A stretch of DNA of 46,200 bases from Saprospiraceae bacterium (GCA_016714785.1 JADKCC010000043.1:1-46200); one strand, 5' to 3'; numbered from the stretch's first letter, positions 27,393 through 38,293 are shown. Made by a program: numbers and translations. The notes: a model not told the origin generated them from the letters alone.

Positions 27393-27741
27393 CGATCGTC
27401 GCAGTTTACAACTGCGATGCACTATTTTATGAATTTTAAATTCAGCTAGAACTAAACAAAAAACACCGATCGTCGCAGTTTTAGTCTGATGCTGGTCTGA
27501 CAGGTCTGCCCGATAACCGATAGTTGCAGTTTCTGCCTATTGGCAGATAAATACAACTGTGATGCAATACACACTCCGATCGTCGCAGTAGATCTAAAGC
27601 TACACAAGTAATGCAACTGCGATGCCCTATTTTATGAATCTTTGATTCAAGACGCAGCTCACTAAAAATAAAGCACAAAACAATTCGACGCTAAGTTTTG
27701 TGCTTTAGTGAATAGATATTTGTGTTGACGAATTGAAAAAT
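27393..27741 (+). repeat. 348-bp palindrome-rich block, copy 1
   Basis: This direct repeat matches 29815-30162 at roughly 90% by eye. Inside are short fold-back elements: CGATCGTCGCAGTT paired with AACTGCGAT (for example TCGCAGTT-TAC-AACTGCGA near 27397-27415), and a TCTGCC-TATT-GGCAGA hairpin near 27533. It ends GTGTTGACGAATTGAAAAA. The structure is REP-like (short palindromes in clusters). Confidence 0.85.
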
Positions 27742-27918
27742 CCGATCAGAAAAAGAAATAGACTTCAAAAGATTCGATTTTGGGATTGGGATAAATTTTT
27801 AAGAGTAATAAACTACTTTCTAAATTGACAAGCACTCCGGTAAAATATTTACTTGGGTGCTTTTTTTTTACATTAGATAAATTTTCTTTTCTTTGTTTTT
27901 TCATTTAAACACTTAGAT

Positions 27919-29438
27919 ATGAAATATAATGGCATATTTTACTTAATTGGATTCCTTTTATCATTTAGTTTTAGTGCGCGTGCTCAAGGACAATATATTT
28001 TACCTTGTGAGCCTTCTCACTTTTACAGTAAGTATTTCGAATCAGATCTTATTTATAGATTTATATTTGCTGGAGAAAACCTAAATCATTTGTTTTCTGA
28101 CGACCAAAAAAACTATTACGATATAGTTAAACCACACGATTTTTTGCAAAATATTGCACAAGGCAAAGAATACAACTTTAAGGGTATTCAAAACCTTTTA
28201 AATGAATGTGATTGTAATTTGCTAAAAGACTATTTAAAAGAACTCGAAAATTGGTATGAAAAAAATAAAAATTCATTTAAATATCAAGGTTTTACATCTT
28301 TCAGTGATGAAAATGAAATTAATCAAATTATACAAAATATTAATGATCAGGTTTACGATGAACAATTTAAACAGCATTTTCTAGCATGGATGAAAAAAAC
28401 AAGGATGTTGAGCGATTTTAAAGGAAGAATATATGAAGAAGGTTTTACCGGATTAATTGAGTATCCTAATCCTTACTTAAAAGATAAAGAATTATATGAA
28501 GTTAAAAGATTTGATCATGTTAACAATTTTTCTCGAAAGGTAAACAGATCGATCTTCAAATCTGATCCGCAAAACCATTCCAATACATTAACTAAAAGAT
28601 TATTCAACAGCCAATTTGTATTCTTTAAAGATTCTGTCATTTCACAGTTTCAAGATCGACTTAATCGTGAGTACTACAACTTTAATGGACGAAAAATAAT
28701 GTCTGATATTGATTACAAAAAATATTACCACAAAAACGGTAAAGTAAGTTTTAGTAAATCCTACTCAAATGGCAATGATAATTTTCAAAAATCGTTAAAA
28801 TCGCATATGATTCTTTAGGCAATATTTCATATAAAAATGGAGATGGCATTATATATAATTATATAGACGAAGATGAATACGCTTGTATATTTAACCATAC
28901 TCATTTCTACAAATCATACAAGTTAGTAAAGATTAAAACATATTTTGAAGATTTTCTTATGTCAGAAACAGAATATGATGATAATGAACAAATATTAAAA
29001 ACTAATAAGTATCATTGGAAAACTAAACAAATATATGAGATAAATAGTCCAACTCAAGAATACAGATTTTATAAAAATTTAGTTTCACCAAAAGATGTTG
29101 AAATTGACAAAATCGTTTTAAAAATAGTGCCTTTTGATGTATGTATTAATATGCCTTTATTCCCCTATGGGCACGAAAGCTATAAAATGCCAGAATTGCA
29201 AAATCCAGAAGAAATAATTTCATATGTCAAGCAAAATATTGAAGATATTGTGTCAATTTATCAATTAGTAGAATCTCCACTTTTTGATGTTGAATTAGAT
29301 TTATCAACTAAAAATGATATTTTCAATGGCAGCTTAATAAAAGATATAAGACAACTTATTAAACTTTCACCTGCTGAATACAAAGGTACTAAAATTGATC
29401 TACCACACAGACTGTGTCTTACATTCCTATTTAAATAG
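27919..29438 (+). CDS. Orphan secreted protein of unknown function (one frameshift)
   Basis: A signal peptide (about 1-22, ending SARAQ) and a mostly polar, Asn/Lys/Phe-rich body. The frame stops at 28818. Adding one A to AAAA at 28797-28800 joins KSL to KIAYDSLGNISYKNGDGI and runs to 29438 (506 residues). The middle contains YHKNGKVSFSKSYSNG and a matching 'DSLGNISYKNG', reminiscent of antitoxin-like 'YxNGKxxxxxxY' repeats (MORN-like), but too few to assign. It is bracketed by the two copies of the 348-bp block, so it may have arrived with them. No close family is recognised. Confidence 0.7.
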
Positions 29439-29814
29439 TGGAAAATATTTATTAACTCGGCACCATAAATGGTAAAAGTGCAGCCATTTTCAAAAAATAA
29501 AATCAAATTTTTATTAAGTATTTCTGCCTTATAATAATAGCTATATCTAGGGTCTGATTTGTGTAATATTGATATATGATTATCATTTTAATATATTCTA
29601 AATTATTTGGTTTCGATGCACAGTGATTTCTCCAAAGCTCCTAAATCATTTGCACATCATTTTAACTTTTGCCCCTATAGGGCGGCATTTACTTTTTTTT
29701 CCTGTCAAAAAAATTAAACAACCCGCCTGCTTACGGAGTCGGGCAGGAAAAGACCAGTTCAAAGGGCGATTACTGAAGCACCGTGCATTCCCGAGTCAAA
29801 ATGCTTTTACTACC
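29439..29814. other. Gene-free stretch before the second palindrome block
   Basis: No coding frame. Some GC-richer fragments with inverted motifs (GCCTGCTTACGGAGTCGGGC near 29725) resemble pieces of the same REP-type repeats. The region is probably a collection of decayed repeats. Confidence 0.45.
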
Positions 29815-30162
29815 CGATCGTCGCAGTTTGAAATTGCGATGGCATTTAATGAATTTTAAATTCACCTAGAACTAAACAAAAAACACCGATCGTCGCAGTT
29901 TCAGTCTGATGCTGGCCTGACAGGTCTGCCCGATAACCGATAGTTGCAGTTTCTGCCTATTGGCAGATAAATACAACTGCGATGCAATACACACTCCGAT
30001 CGTCGCAGTACCGCTAAAGCTGCACAAGTAATGCAACTGCGATGCACTATTTTATGAATCTTTGATTCAATATGCACCTAACTTAAAAACAAAGTACAAA
30101 ACTATTCGATGCTAAGTTTTGTGCTTTAGTGAATAGATATTTGTGTTGACGAATTGAAAAAT
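29815..30162 (+). repeat. 348-bp palindrome-rich block, copy 2
   Basis: Direct copy of 27393-27741, with the same order of CGATCGTCGCAGT / AACTGCGATGC elements and the same end (GTGTTGACGAATTGAAAAA). Just beyond, 30195-30232 has two more small hairpins (CTGCCC-TGAAGT-GGGCAG and CTGCCGAATTAGGCAG). Confidence 0.85.
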
Positions 30163-30251
30163 TCTTAAAATATAGGATCGAAGTCACATTTATCTGCCCT
30201 GAAGTGGGCAGACCTGTCTGCCGAATTAGGCAGAGACTTCCACCATGACAA

Positions 30252-30887
30252 TTATGGGATTCTTTTAGTAAGACAAAGTATGATAGTTCCATAATTCAAG
30301 TCAAAAGATTCATACGAATTGTATGTTTTGTTGAAGTAGGTTCTACCACCTAAATATTTCATGAATTCAGTGCTTAAATATAAAGATTCATTAAGCTTTA
30401 AATCTATGCTAAATCGAAACTGCACTGTGAAAGGTGAGGAAATAAACTCAGATTTATTTAGTACGCCTTGATTATTGGTTTCATAATCAGGTAAACTTTA
30501 GTATTCTCCTTTATTTCCTTTTTTTGATGCAAAAGTAAAAGTTGGTGCCAATCCAAGACAAAATGAACTTTTTGTTTTACTATATTTGATGCCTATGGGT
30601 AATAATAGATTATAATTTTTAATAGTATTTTCATTACTTAAAGCTGCTAATGCATAATTAAAAGATGCTTCAGCATTGATGAACCACACCCCTTTACTTC
30701 CTATGGAATAATTCTTAGAAAAACCTGCTAAAAAGCTAAAGTCAGAACTGTACTCGTCATATTCTGAAAAACTCACTCCTGCACTACCTAAGCCAACTTT
30801 AAAACTTAAATGATTGAAATTGTCTTGACTTGAAGCTGTAACGCAAATTATAGATAGAAATAAGAAAATCAATGAAAATTTATTCAT
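30252..30887 (-). pseudogene. Outer-membrane barrel protein gene with an in-frame stop
   Basis: Reading from ATG 30887 gives a signal peptide (about 1-20, ending TASSQ) and beta-strand-rich sequence of the OmpW/PorT-like type (LSFKVGLGSAGVSFSEYDEY, then FWINAEASFNYALA). At 30498-30500 there is a TAA stop, yet the same frame stays open for another 81 codons after it (SLPDYETNNQGVLNKSEF, then FRFSIDLKLNESLYLSTEF, ending TKRIP) and stops at 30252. The continuation has the same strand pattern, so this is one gene of 211 codons broken by a nonsense change. It could also be a base error. Confidence 0.72.
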
Positions 30888-31201
30888 AACCGAGTAGTTA
30901 TTAATAATTTAATTTTTTAACAACACAAATGTAAATATATTTGTAATCTACACAAACATTCAAATATAAATTTCTAATAATTATGATGAGTTACGTTTTG
31001 AATTGAAATATTTAAATCATTTTAATGCACTTAATAAAGCTAGGCAGAACTATCGTTTTCATATCATTTTTCCATCATTCCTTCCCGTTTCAGTATTAAA
31101 ATTTACCCGTTCAGATATTTTAAAAGCCAGAAATTTTACAATTCTCTGACAAATATATCCTTTATGCATGTATTGAATCATTGTTGTTTTAACAATTTAG
31201 A
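30888..31201. other. 314-bp divergent region upstream of the giant cytochrome
   Basis: AT-rich, without a gene. It should hold the promoter of the plus-strand cytochrome operon and that of the minus-strand barrel gene. No clear -33/-7 pair or hairpin is visible. Confidence 0.45.
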
Positions 31202-34200
31202 GTGCTTAGATTTTTATTCATGATTTGGCTGATGGTTATCACGCAACAAATGTTGGCACAGTCGCCTCATGGTAAAAATTTTGCAATAGACTGTGCTACC
31301 TGTCATCACCCTGAAAACTGGAGCTACCAACAAAATAAAGCTACCTTCAGCCACGATAGTACCGCTTTCCCATTGGTAGGACAACATAAAGATTTAGATT
31401 GTAGATCTTGCCATCAAACATTGGCCTTTGACCAAGCCCAAATTAATTGCGTCTCCTGTCATGCCGATATCCATCAACAGACGGTAGGCAATGATTGTGC
31501 AAGATGCCATACGCCGCAGTCATGGATCGTAGAGGATGTCACTCAAATGCACGAAAATGTAGCTTTCCCGCTAATGGGTGTGCATGCCAATATCAACTGC
31601 AATGATTGTCATCAGAGCGAGACAAATGTGCGATTCTCACCCACCGGTGTGACTTGTATAGATTGCCACAGAGCGGATTATGTCAATACTAAAAAGCCAG
31701 ATCACGTAAAAAATAACTTCAGTAATGACTGCGCTATGTGCCATGGTCTAAATGGTTCTGCTTGGAGTACTGAAATCATAGATCACTCGTTCTTCCCATT
31801 GGAGCAAGGCCATAAAATAGATGACTGTAAAGCTTGCCATTTAGCTGAAGATTATTCCATCATTTCGGCAGAATGTATTAGTTGCCATCAGAACGACTTC
31901 AATGGGACCCAAAATCCAAACCATGCGATGTCAGGATTTTCTAATAATTGTATAGAATGTCATACCATTTCGCCTAGTTGGAAACCTGTCACTTTTACAG
32001 ATCATGATGGTCGATTTTTTCCTATTTACTCAGGCAAACACAAAGGCGTATGGACCGACTGTGTAGAATGTCATGCCAACACGAATGATTTTTCATCGTT
32101 TACATGTGTCGGTTGCCATAAAAATCCTGAGACAGATGATGTGCATGACGGCATTTCAGGTTATTCCTACACGGACAATGCTTGTTTGGGTTGTCACCCT
32201 ACGGGAGATGCCGATATGGCCTTCGATCATAATAGTACGAATTTCCCTTTGACAGGTGCACATAGTATGACTGATTGTATAGCATGTCATGCTTTAGGGT
32301 ATCAAGGTACTTCTACTGTCTGCGTTGATTGTCATACCATAGACTTTAATGGTACGCTCAATCCAAATCACACAAGTTTGGGTATATCAACAGATTGTAA
32401 ATCTTGCCATACGACTGATCCTGGCTGGAGTCCTGCGACTTTTGTTGACCACAATAGTTATTATGCGCTCAATGGAGCCCATGCTTTGATAGCCAATGAC
32501 TGTATTAATTGTCACAATGGAGATTACAATAATACGCCTAATACATGTTATGGTTGTCATAATGCTGACTACAGCGATGCGAAATCACCAGATCATACAC
32601 TTAATAATTTTGCGCAAGACTGTACGACTTGTCATACCGAAAATGTTTGGCAACCATCTACTTTCAATCATGATGGTCTTTATTTCCCAATCTTCAGTGG
32701 CAAACACAATGGCCAATGGTCTGAATGCATCGACTGCCATACTACAGTAGGTGATTTTACGCAATTTACCTGTGTAAGTTGCCACAACAACCCTGAGACC
32801 AATGATGTACACCAAGGCGTTGGAGGCTATAGCTATACCGACAATGCTTGTTTGGCTTGTCATCCTACGGGCGATGCAGACAATGTCTTTGATCACAATA
32901 TGACTGCATTCCCATTGACAGGTGCGCATAGGATGACCGATTGTGTTGCATGTCATACATCAGGCTATCAAGGTACTTCTACTATCTGTGTTGATTGCCA
33001 CACCATAGACTTTATTGGTACGCTCAATCCTAATCATACAAGTTTGGGTATATCTACAGATTGTAAGTCCTGCCACACGACTGATCCCGGTTGGAGTCCT
33101 GCGACTTTTGCTGATCACAATAGTTATTATGCACTCAACGGAGCTCATGCTTTGATAGCCAATGATTGCGCCGCTTGTCATAATGGTTCGTATAACAATA
33201 CCCCAAATACATGTAATGGATGTCACAATTCGGATTACAACGCGACGACCAATCCCAATCACGTTCAACTTCTATTCCCAACAGATTGTGCCACTTGCCA
33301 TTCAGAAAATGTATGGACGCCATCTACTTTTGATCATGATGGCATGTATTTTCCAATCAATAGTGGAAAGCATTTAGGTGTGTGGAATGAATGTGTAGAA
33401 TGTCACAGTACACCTGGACAATGGGCAGAGTTTACATGTATAACGTGTCATCAAAATCCTGAAACTAATGAGCAACACAATGGAGTAGGAGGGTATGCTT
33501 ATTTCAGCCCTGCGTGTTTAGCTTGTCATCCTACAGGTGATGCAGACTTGATTTTTGATCATAATACTACGGCATTTCCTCTGACTGGCGCGCATTTATC
33601 TACGGATTGTCTGCAATGTCATGCAGCTGGATTTGCGGGCACATCAACTTCATGTGTCAGTTGTCATACGGCTGATTTTAACCAATCTATCAATCCAAAT
33701 CACACACAACTCAATCTGACGACAGACTGTACTGTATGCCATACCACAGCACCAGGTTGGAGTCCGGCTATTTTTCCATCGCACAATGAGTTTTACATGC
33801 TGAATGGAGCCCATGCTGGCATTGCATCTGATTGTGCTGCTTGTCACAATGGAGATTACAACAATACACCAACGACATGTGTAGGTTGTCACAACGCTGA
33901 TTATACGGCCACCACAGATCCTAATCATATCGCTTTACAGTTTCCAACTGATTGTGCTAGTTGTCACAGCGAAAATGCGTGGTCACCTTCTACATTTAAT
34001 CATGATAATCAATATTTCCCAATATACTCAGGTAAACACCAAGGCACTTGGAGTCAATGTCAGGAATGTCATAACAATCCTTCGGATTACAGTCAATTTA
34101 CTTGTATCACTTGCCATCAAAATCCAGCAACCAATGATGAACATGTAGGCGTGTCAGGGTATGTGTATAATAGTCCTGCTTGTCTTGCTTGTCATCCTAC

Positions 34201-36661
34201 CGGTGATGCCGATTTGATTTTCGACCATAATACGACTGCTTTCCCATTGACGGGTGCGCATGTGGGTGCTGAATGTACTTCCTGTCACGCAGCTGGCTAC
34301 CAAGGTACATCTACATTATGTGTAGATTGTCATACTACTGACTTTAATCAATCTTTAAATCCTAATCATACCATATTGGGCATTTCAACTGATTGTATCC
34401 AATGCCATACTACTGCACCAGGTTGGAGTCCTGCTACGTTTGCTGTACACAATAATTATTATGTAATTGCTGGAGCGCATGTGCCTATAGCCAATGATTG
34501 TGCTGCTTGTCACAATGGTAATTATAACAATACGCCTAATACGTGTATCGGCTGTCATACGGCAGACTTTAATGCTACGACCAATCCTGATCACGAAGTA
34601 GGCATGTTCCCTACAGATTGTACAACATGCCACACCCAAAATGCTTGGACACCATCTAGTTTTGACCACGCCATCTTTTGGCCATTGACTGGTGCGCATG
34701 CAGGTATTGCTGGTGATTGTGCATCCTGCCACAATGGAAATTATAACAACACATCTTCAGATTGTGTCAGTTGCCATCAATCAGATTATGACGCATCGCT
34801 CAATCCTAATCATCAGACTCTAGGCTTGAGTACCAACTGTGAGACTTGTCATACGACTGCGCCAGGATGGAGCCCTGCCACTTTCCCAGATCACAATAAC
34901 TTTTACGTAATAGCTGGTGCACATATCACTATTGCCAATAACTGTGCTGAATGTCATAATGGTGATTACAATAATACCCCGAATACTTGTATAGGCTGCC
35001 ATCAAAGTGACTTTAATGCTACAACGAATCCAGATCATGAAGTACAACAGTTCTCGAATGAATGTGCTTCTTGTCACTCTCAAGATGCATGGATGCCTTC
35101 GACATTTGACCATAATTCCGTATATCCTTTAATGGGTGCACATGCGGCTATAGCTAATAATTGTACAGAATGTCATATTAACGGCAATTATTCTTCTACA
35201 CCAAATACGTGTATCGGCTGCCATCAAAGTGACTTTAATGCTACGACCAATCCAGATCACGAAGTAGGTTTGTTTCCTACAGATTGTATATCTTGTCACA
35301 CTCAGGACGCTTGGGCACCTTCCACTTTTGATCACAATTCCGTATATCCATTAGTAGGAGCGCACGCTGTCATCGCCAATAATTGTGCTGAATGTCACAT
35401 CAATGGCAATTATACTACAACACCAACTACGTGTGTTGGCTGTCATCAAAGTGACTTTAACGCCACAACCAATCCGGACCACGAAGTCAATGGGTATCCG
35501 ACAGATTGTACTGTTTGTCATTCGCAAAATGCATGGATGCCTTCAACCTTTGACCATAGTACTGTGTATCCCCTCACTGGTGCACATGCATCTATTGCCA
35601 ATCAATGTGCTTCGTGTCATATTAATAATAATTACAACAACACACCGAATACATGTGTAGGTTGTCATCAAAGTGACTATAATACATCTCTGAATCCGAA
35701 TCACAGCGCACTCAACTTATCGACGGATTGTATGACTTGCCACACGACAGCGCCAGGATGGAATCCAGCTTTGATGCCCAATCACAGCGACTTCTACGTG
35801 ATTGCTGGAGCGCATGTTGCCGTAGCAGCCAATTGTGTCGTTTGCCATAATGGTGATTATAACAATACACCGAATACCTGTTTTGGATGTCATGCTTCTG
35901 ATTACAATACATCTACCAATCCCAACCATAGTGTCAATCAATTTCCGACAGATTGCGCTAGTTGTCATAATCAAAATGCTTGGGCGCCATCTTCATTCAA
36001 TCATAATACTTTTTACCCATTCACAGGAGCACATGCTAGTATAGCTAGTGACTGTGTACTATGTCACAATGGCAATTATACTAATACACCAAATACATGT
36101 GCTGGCTGCCATACACCAGATTATAATGCAGCTACCAATCCTAACCATAGCTCGTTAGGTCTATCTACAGACTGTGTGAGTTGTCATACTACTGCCCCTA
36201 ATTGGACACCCGCATTATTCCCTGATCACAATAATTATTATGTGTTGGCTGGTGCACATACAGGTGCTAGTTGTATTGACTGTCATAATGGAAATTATAA
36301 TAATACTCCGAATACTTGTGTTGGTTGTCACCAAAGTGATTACAATAGTACCACCAATCCAAATCATGCTACCGCACAGTTCCCAACGGATTGTACAGCC
36401 TGTCACTCACAAAGTGCTTGGACTCCATCTACTTTTGATCATGATAATCTATATTTTCCAATATACAGTGGTAAACACAATAATGAATGGAACTTATGCT
36501 CTGAATGTCATACCAATTCTAGTAATTATAATATATTTTCCTGTATCAATTGTCATGAACACGATGACCAGGCAGATATGGCTGATAAACATGATGGCGT
36601 AGGTGGATATCAGTATAATAGTAATGCATGTTATGCTTGTCATCCTGACGGCGAAGATTAA
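31202..36661 (+). CDS. Giant 73-heme cytochrome c (1,819 residues)
   Basis: A GTG start leads into a signal peptide (about 1-20, ending MLAQ). By hand count the protein has 73 CxxCH heme motifs. Hemes 1-13 match the whole 13-heme protein at 39108. After that come repeated units of about 74 residues, each with three CxxCH and extra His in 'FDHN', 'GAH' and 'NPNH' segments that could be the distal ligands. The DNA shows exact periodicity: starts of a 9-heme module at 32150, 32816, 33482 and 34148 are 666 bp apart, and single units recur at 222 bp (35006, 35228, 35450, 35672). The C-terminus ends ACYACHPDGED, again the module start. There are no membrane segments beyond the signal and no T9SS tail, so it is periplasmic or carried outward by the neighbouring barrel. 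It is the first gene of a four-gene cluster. Confidence 0.95.
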   Translation: MLRFLFMIWLMVITQQMLAQSPHGKNFAIDCATCHHPENWSYQQNKATFSHDSTAFPLVGQHKDLDCRSCHQTLAFDQAQINCVSCHADIHQQTVGNDCARCHTPQSWIVEDVTQMHENVAFPLMGVHANINCNDCHQSETNVRFSPTGVTCIDCHRADYVNTKKPDHVKNNFSNDCAMCHGLNGSAWSTEIIDHSFFPLEQGHKIDDCKACHLAEDYSIISAECISCHQNDFNGTQNPNHAMSGFSNNCIECHTISPSWKPVTFTDHDGRFFPIYSGKHKGVWTDCVECHANTNDFSSFTCVGCHKNPETDDVHDGISGYSYTDNACLGCHPTGDADMAFDHNSTNFPLTGAHSMTDCIACHALGYQGTSTVCVDCHTIDFNGTLNPNHTSLGISTDCKSCHTTDPGWSPATFVDHNSYYALNGAHALIANDCINCHNGDYNNTPNTCYGCHNADYSDAKSPDHTLNNFAQDCTTCHTENVWQPSTFNHDGLYFPIFSGKHNGQWSECIDCHTTVGDFTQFTCVSCHNNPETNDVHQGVGGYSYTDNACLACHPTGDADNVFDHNMTAFPLTGAHRMTDCVACHTSGYQGTSTICVDCHTIDFIGTLNPNHTSLGISTDCKSCHTTDPGWSPATFADHNSYYALNGAHALIANDCAACHNGSYNNTPNTCNGCHNSDYNATTNPNHVQLLFPTDCATCHSENVWTPSTFDHDGMYFPINSGKHLGVWNECVECHSTPGQWAEFTCITCHQNPETNEQHNGVGGYAYFSPACLACHPTGDADLIFDHNTTAFPLTGAHLSTDCLQCHAAGFAGTSTSCVSCHTADFNQSINPNHTQLNLTTDCTVCHTTAPGWSPAIFPSHNEFYMLNGAHAGIASDCAACHNGDYNNTPTTCVGCHNADYTATTDPNHIALQFPTDCASCHSENAWSPSTFNHDNQYFPIYSGKHQGTWSQCQECHNNPSDYSQFTCITCHQNPATNDEHVGVSGYVYNSPACLACHPTGDADLIFDHNTTAFPLTGAHVGAECTSCHAAGYQGTSTLCVDCHTTDFNQSLNPNHTILGISTDCIQCHTTAPGWSPATFAVHNNYYVIAGAHVPIANDCAACHNGNYNNTPNTCIGCHTADFNATTNPDHEVGMFPTDCTTCHTQNAWTPSSFDHAIFWPLTGAHAGIAGDCASCHNGNYNNTSSDCVSCHQSDYDASLNPNHQTLGLSTNCETCHTTAPGWSPATFPDHNNFYVIAGAHITIANNCAECHNGDYNNTPNTCIGCHQSDFNATTNPDHEVQQFSNECASCHSQDAWMPSTFDHNSVYPLMGAHAAIANNCTECHINGNYSSTPNTCIGCHQSDFNATTNPDHEVGLFPTDCISCHTQDAWAPSTFDHNSVYPLVGAHAVIANNCAECHINGNYTTTPTTCVGCHQSDFNATTNPDHEVNGYPTDCTVCHSQNAWMPSTFDHSTVYPLTGAHASIANQCASCHINNNYNNTPNTCVGCHQSDYNTSLNPNHSALNLSTDCMTCHTTAPGWNPALMPNHSDFYVIAGAHVAVAANCVVCHNGDYNNTPNTCFGCHASDYNTSTNPNHSVNQFPTDCASCHNQNAWAPSSFNHNTFYPFTGAHASIASDCVLCHNGNYTNTPNTCAGCHTPDYNAATNPNHSSLGLSTDCVSCHTTAPNWTPALFPDHNNYYVLAGAHTGASCIDCHNGNYNNTPNTCVGCHQSDYNSTTNPNHATAQFPTDCTACHSQSAWTPSTFDHDNLYFPIYSGKHNNEWNLCSECHTNSSNYNIFSCINCHEHDDQADMADKHDGVGGYQYNSNACYACHPDGED
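32150..34147 (+). repeat. Three tandem 666-bp (222-residue, nine-heme) modules in the giant cytochrome gene
   Basis: Each module opens with a 'GxxGYxYxxxACLxCHPTGDAD' stretch and contains nine CxxCH. The distances between openings are 666, 666 and 666 bp (32150, 32816, 33482, 34148). Since 666 is three times 222, each module is three 74-residue three-heme units. The first two modules are the most alike, which points to recent duplication. Confidence 0.9.
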
Positions 36662-36667
36662 AATGTT

Positions 36668-38293
36668 ATGATAAAACAAATATTCACTACTTGCTTATTT
36701 TTTATCTTATCACTAATATATGTGATGGGGCAAGGAAATATTACGGAACTTCAAGGGACTATTTCATATAAAAGCAGCAAAAACATATATGTGAAATTTC
36801 CATCCACGGAATTCATAAAAATAGGAGATACATTGTCAATATTGGTAAATGGAAAAGCTAACAAAACATTGGTTGTAAAACAAAAATCAACGACTTCGTG
36901 TGTTACAGAAAATATCACCGATATTCCAACTGAGATAGGTCAAGGTGTAAGGTATCAATATGCTCCACCTATTTTGGTCAATGATGAAAAGATACCTGAA
37001 ATCAAACCCGAAATAATCGTTCCAGCTGTCACTATAGATAATGACCAAGATGCAGTAGCGGATAGCATCACTAAAAAAAGGAAGCAACTTACTTCAGGAC
37101 GCTTATCATTTTCTACCAATGCAAGTATCAATCCTGACAATAACAATAATTTTCAAAGGATACGAGCAGCATTTTCGCTCAATATTCAAAACATACATCA
37201 ATCCGCTTTTTCGGTACAATCTTATTTCACCTATCGGCATAGATATGGTATAGACCAACAAAGGGCAACAGGATTTTATGATGATTTCAAAGTATTTACA
37301 CTTTCGGTACAGTATGCGCCTTCTGACAAATATAGTGTATGGATCGGAAGAAAGATGAATAATCACATTGCCAATATGGGCGCTATAGATGGTGTGCAAG
37401 GAGAATATGTGATCGGTAAGTATATCGCAGGTGCTTTTGCCGGTACAAGACCTGATTTTACCAACTTTACTTTTAATGCTGGTTTACCACAATTTGGAGC
37501 TTATTTAGTTCGAACGGACAAGACTACCAAAGGAATGGCTCAAACATCTATTGCTGTGGCTGAACAAATGAATCAATCCAATACCGATCGTCGATTTATA
37601 TATTTTCAACACAATAATTCACTAGTCAAAAATCTAAATTTATTCTTTTCATCAGAGATGGATTTATATAAAAAAGTGAATGGAGAAACTTCAAATCAAC
37701 CTCAATTGACTAGTATTTATGCATCATTGCGATATAGAATCAGAAGAAACCTTTCACTTTCAGGATCTTATGACAACAGACGGAATATCATTTACTATGA
37801 ATCATATCAAACCTTCATAGAACAACTCCTTGCACAAGAGACGAGACAAGGTTTCAGAGTGCAAGCCAATTACAGTCCTTTCAAAAAAATAAGTGTAAAC
37901 GCATCCGCTTTTTTCAGGTACCAAGGGGATAATCCAACACCGACCAAAAATTATGTCGCCAATATGAATATCAATAGCATCTTGCACAAAAGCACCAATA
38001 CATCTTTTTCACTCAATCTTTTAGAATCGTATTATTTTAAAGGGACCATAGCAGGTGGCAGAATATCTGATAATTTCATAAAAGGTAAACTCAATATTGA
38101 ACTCAATTATAGAAATATAAACTATACCTTTTACAACTCAGAATCTAACCTTAGACAACATATTGGTGGTATCAGTTTTTCTTTTAATTTAATGAAAAAA
38201 ACAGCCCTTATGTGTAGTTATGAAGGTACCTTTGAACCTTCTAAAGCTTGGCATCGTTATTTTGTCACCATTACTCAAAGAATAAAAAATTAA
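36668..38293 (+). CDS. Predicted outer-membrane beta-barrel of the cytochrome cluster
   Basis: A 541-residue protein. A signal peptide (about 1-21, ending VMGQ) is followed by a small periplasmic beta domain (about 24-95, with ISYKSSKNIYVKFPSTEFIK and GDTLSILVNGKANKTL), a charged linker, and a large barrel domain from about 135 to the end with repeated amphipathic strands and aromatic strand ends (FSVQSYFTYRHRYGID, RYRIRRNLSLSGSYDNR, ending HRYFVTITQRIKN). It starts 6 bp after the cytochrome stop. By position it is the analogue of MtrB/PioB-type porins that hold a multiheme protein across the outer membrane, although no sequence homology to those was recognised. Confidence 0.82.
   Translation: MIKQIFTTCLFFILSLIYVMGQGNITELQGTISYKSSKNIYVKFPSTEFIKIGDTLSILVNGKANKTLVVKQKSTTSCVTENITDIPTEIGQGVRYQYAPPILVNDEKIPEIKPEIIVPAVTIDNDQDAVADSITKKRKQLTSGRLSFSTNASINPDNNNNFQRIRAAFSLNIQNIHQSAFSVQSYFTYRHRYGIDQQRATGFYDDFKVFTLSVQYAPSDKYSVWIGRKMNNHIANMGAIDGVQGEYVIGKYIAGAFAGTRPDFTNFTFNAGLPQFGAYLVRTDKTTKGMAQTSIAVAEQMNQSNTDRRFIYFQHNNSLVKNLNLFFSSEMDLYKKVNGETSNQPQLTSIYASLRYRIRRNLSLSGSYDNRRNIIYYESYQTFIEQLLAQETRQGFRVQANYSPFKKISVNASAFFRYQGDNPTPTKNYVANMNINSILHKSTNTSFSLNLLESYYFKGTIAGGRISDNFIKGKLNIELNYRNINYTFYNSESNLRQHIGGISFSFNLMKKTALMCSYEGTFEPSKAWHRYFVTITQRIKN

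Noticed and set aside
32496..36602. Many open frames in other frames of the giant cytochrome
   Set aside because: They follow from the highly repetitive heme-coding sequence; their products (Met/Ile/Thr/Val-rich) resemble nothing and have no start context.
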